A stretch of 8,297 nt of DNA, taken from NCBI GenBank assembly GCA_026416775.1, contig JAOAEN010000045.1, forward strand, positions 1 through 8,297, given 5' to 3'. The stretch comes from Dehalococcoidales bacterium. GTDB lineage: Bacteria > Chloroflexota > Dehalococcoidia > Dehalococcoidales > RBG-16-60-22. Below are positions 7,363 through 8,297 of this stretch, one piece after another; position 1 is the stretch's first letter, and every line of letters starts with the position of its first letter. The notes under the pieces were generated by a model, which had not been told where the DNA came from, ran no database searches, and was given only the letters and a program-made list of their open reading frames with translations. The position numbers and the translations under genes were made by a program.

Positions 7363-8297
7363 TTATTCGCGCAGTTTGATATGTAGTTCCGCCAGCTGGG
7401 CTTCCGTTACCGGCGAAGGAGCATTGAAGGTCAGGTCAACCCCTGCCTGGTTCTTGGGGAAAGCGGTAACCTCACGGATGTTGTTTTCCCCCGCCAGGAT
7501 CATCGTGGTCCGGTCAATACCGGCACCGAACCCTCCATGGGGCGGGGCACCATATTCAAAGGCTTCCAGCATGTGCCCGAAGAGCCGGTCAATCCTTTCG
7601 TCATCATAACCGAGGATGCGTAGGATCTTGCGCTGAAGTTCCGCACGGTGAATGCGGATGCTGCCACTGGCAAGCTCCCACCCGTTACAGACAAGGTCAT
7701 AGTTCTTGCCGAGCACCCTGTCCGGGGCACTATCAAGCAGGGGGATATCCTCATCCCGCGGGTGGGTGAACGGGTTATTGACCGCCTCCCAGCGACCAGT
7801 CTCCGGGTTGCGCATGATGAGAGGAAAATCAATGATGAAGGCAAAATAAAGGACATTCGGGTCGGCAAGGCGGAGCCGGCTTGCCATCTCCCGGCGGAGC
7901 AGGTCAAGCGCCGGGTAGATCTTCTCTGCCTGCCCGGCAATGATGAGGAGAAGGTCACCGGGATTTGCCCTGCAGCGCACTGCCATTTCCCTTATCTGCT
8001 CGAGAGTGAAAAACTTTGAGGCTACCGACCGCACCATGTCATGGGTGAGGTTATCAAGGCTGCCTCCCGGCTCGCCCAGCGCCATGGTGAGAAGGCCCTT
8101 GGCCCCGGCGCTCATGGCAAGCTGGTTCAGTTCCTCAAGCTCGCGGCGGCTGTAGGCAGCACAACCCGGGGCAGCGAACCCACGCACCACTCCCCCGGCG
8201 TTGACAACCGACCGGAAGACAGCAAACTCCGTCTTTCTGGCAATATCGGTAAGGTCGGCGATTTCAAGACCGTAGCGCAAATCAGGCTTATCCGAGG
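7363..8297 (-). CDS. aspS: Aspartyl-tRNA synthetase, bacterial type, 5' part outside window
   Basis: Class II synthetase that charges tRNA-Asp (or both tRNA-Asp and tRNA-Asn). The frame is open to the window edge and reads SDKPDLRYGLEIADL, an AspRS landmark, so the TTG codon at 8280 is an internal Leu and not a start. The GAD insertion domain typical of bacterial AspRS occupies roughly the next 120 residues (from TEFAVFRSVVNAGG). The C-terminal half of the catalytic core follows: NNPFTHPRDED, YDLVCNGWELASGSIRIH, FEYGAPPHGGFGAGIDR (class II motif 3 arginine near 7510-7512) and NIREVTAFPK. The anticodon-binding domain and motifs 1 and 2 lie outside the window, so whether the enzyme is discriminating cannot be judged. 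The stop TAA is at 7363-7365, 20 bp before tig. Confidence 0.97.
   Translation of the reverse strand, partial: SDKPDLRYGLEIADLTDIARKTEFAVFRSVVNAGGVVRGFAAPGCAAYSRRELEELNQLAMSAGAKGLLTMALGEPGGSLDNLTHDMVRSVASKFFTLEQIREMAVRCRANPGDLLLIIAGQAEKIYPALDLLRREMASRLRLADPNVLYFAFIIDFPLIMRNPETGRWEAVNNPFTHPRDEDIPLLDSAPDRVLGKNYDLVCNGWELASGSIRIHRAELQRKILRILGYDDERIDRLFGHMLEAFEYGAPPHGGFGAGIDRTTMILAGENNIREVTAFPKNQAGVDLTFNAPSPVTEAQLAELHIKLRE

Noticed and set aside
8278..8280. TTG at 8280 as the start of aspS
   Set aside because: Upstream codons in the same frame read SDKPD, completing the conserved AspRS motif SDKPDLRYG; the true start is outside the window.

Overview
The window is a dense bacterial housekeeping region. 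It holds two convergent gene clusters and about 86 bp of intergenic DNA between them. I see no mobile element, CRISPR array, tRNA, rRNA or prophage gene. The closely packed operons, the GTG and TTG starts, the moderately GC-rich sequence and the protein flavours (a ClpP of the GMAASM type, an unusual PurN-like protein, a PHP protein next to topA and xer) suggest Chloroflexota, perhaps Dehalococcoidia or a related uncultured lineage. This placement is an inference from gene content and remembered protein style, not a measurement.

Left part, + strand (1-5302): the 3' part of topA (DNA topoisomerase I, 5' end outside the window), a XerC/XerD-type tyrosine recombinase, an M24 Xaa-Pro peptidase, a small PHP-domain metal hydrolase, and a diverged PurN-like formyltransferase. 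Gaps are 33 bp, a 4-bp GTGA overlap, 33 bp and 2 bp, so this looks like one transcription unit. There is one possible extra control point, a short palindrome between the peptidase and the PHP gene.

Middle (5303-5388): a strong hairpin with a T-run on the minus strand and a shorter one on the plus strand. It probably serves as a shared terminator for both clusters.

Right part, - strand (8297 down to 5389): aspS (aspartyl-tRNA synthetase, 5' end outside the window), tig (trigger factor) and clpP (protease subunit), 20 bp and 1 bp apart. This is a translation and protein quality-control operon: tRNA charging, folding of nascent chains at the ribosome exit, and proteolysis. clpX does not follow clpP; the operon ends at the terminator.

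Most genes are well-known families with intact catalytic residues. The part least explained by textbook functions is the PHP plus PurN-like pair (3804-5302). It is translationally coupled, and its PurN-like member keeps the catalytic Asn/His/Asp but has lost the usual substrate-binding motifs. No clearly new multi-gene system is evident.
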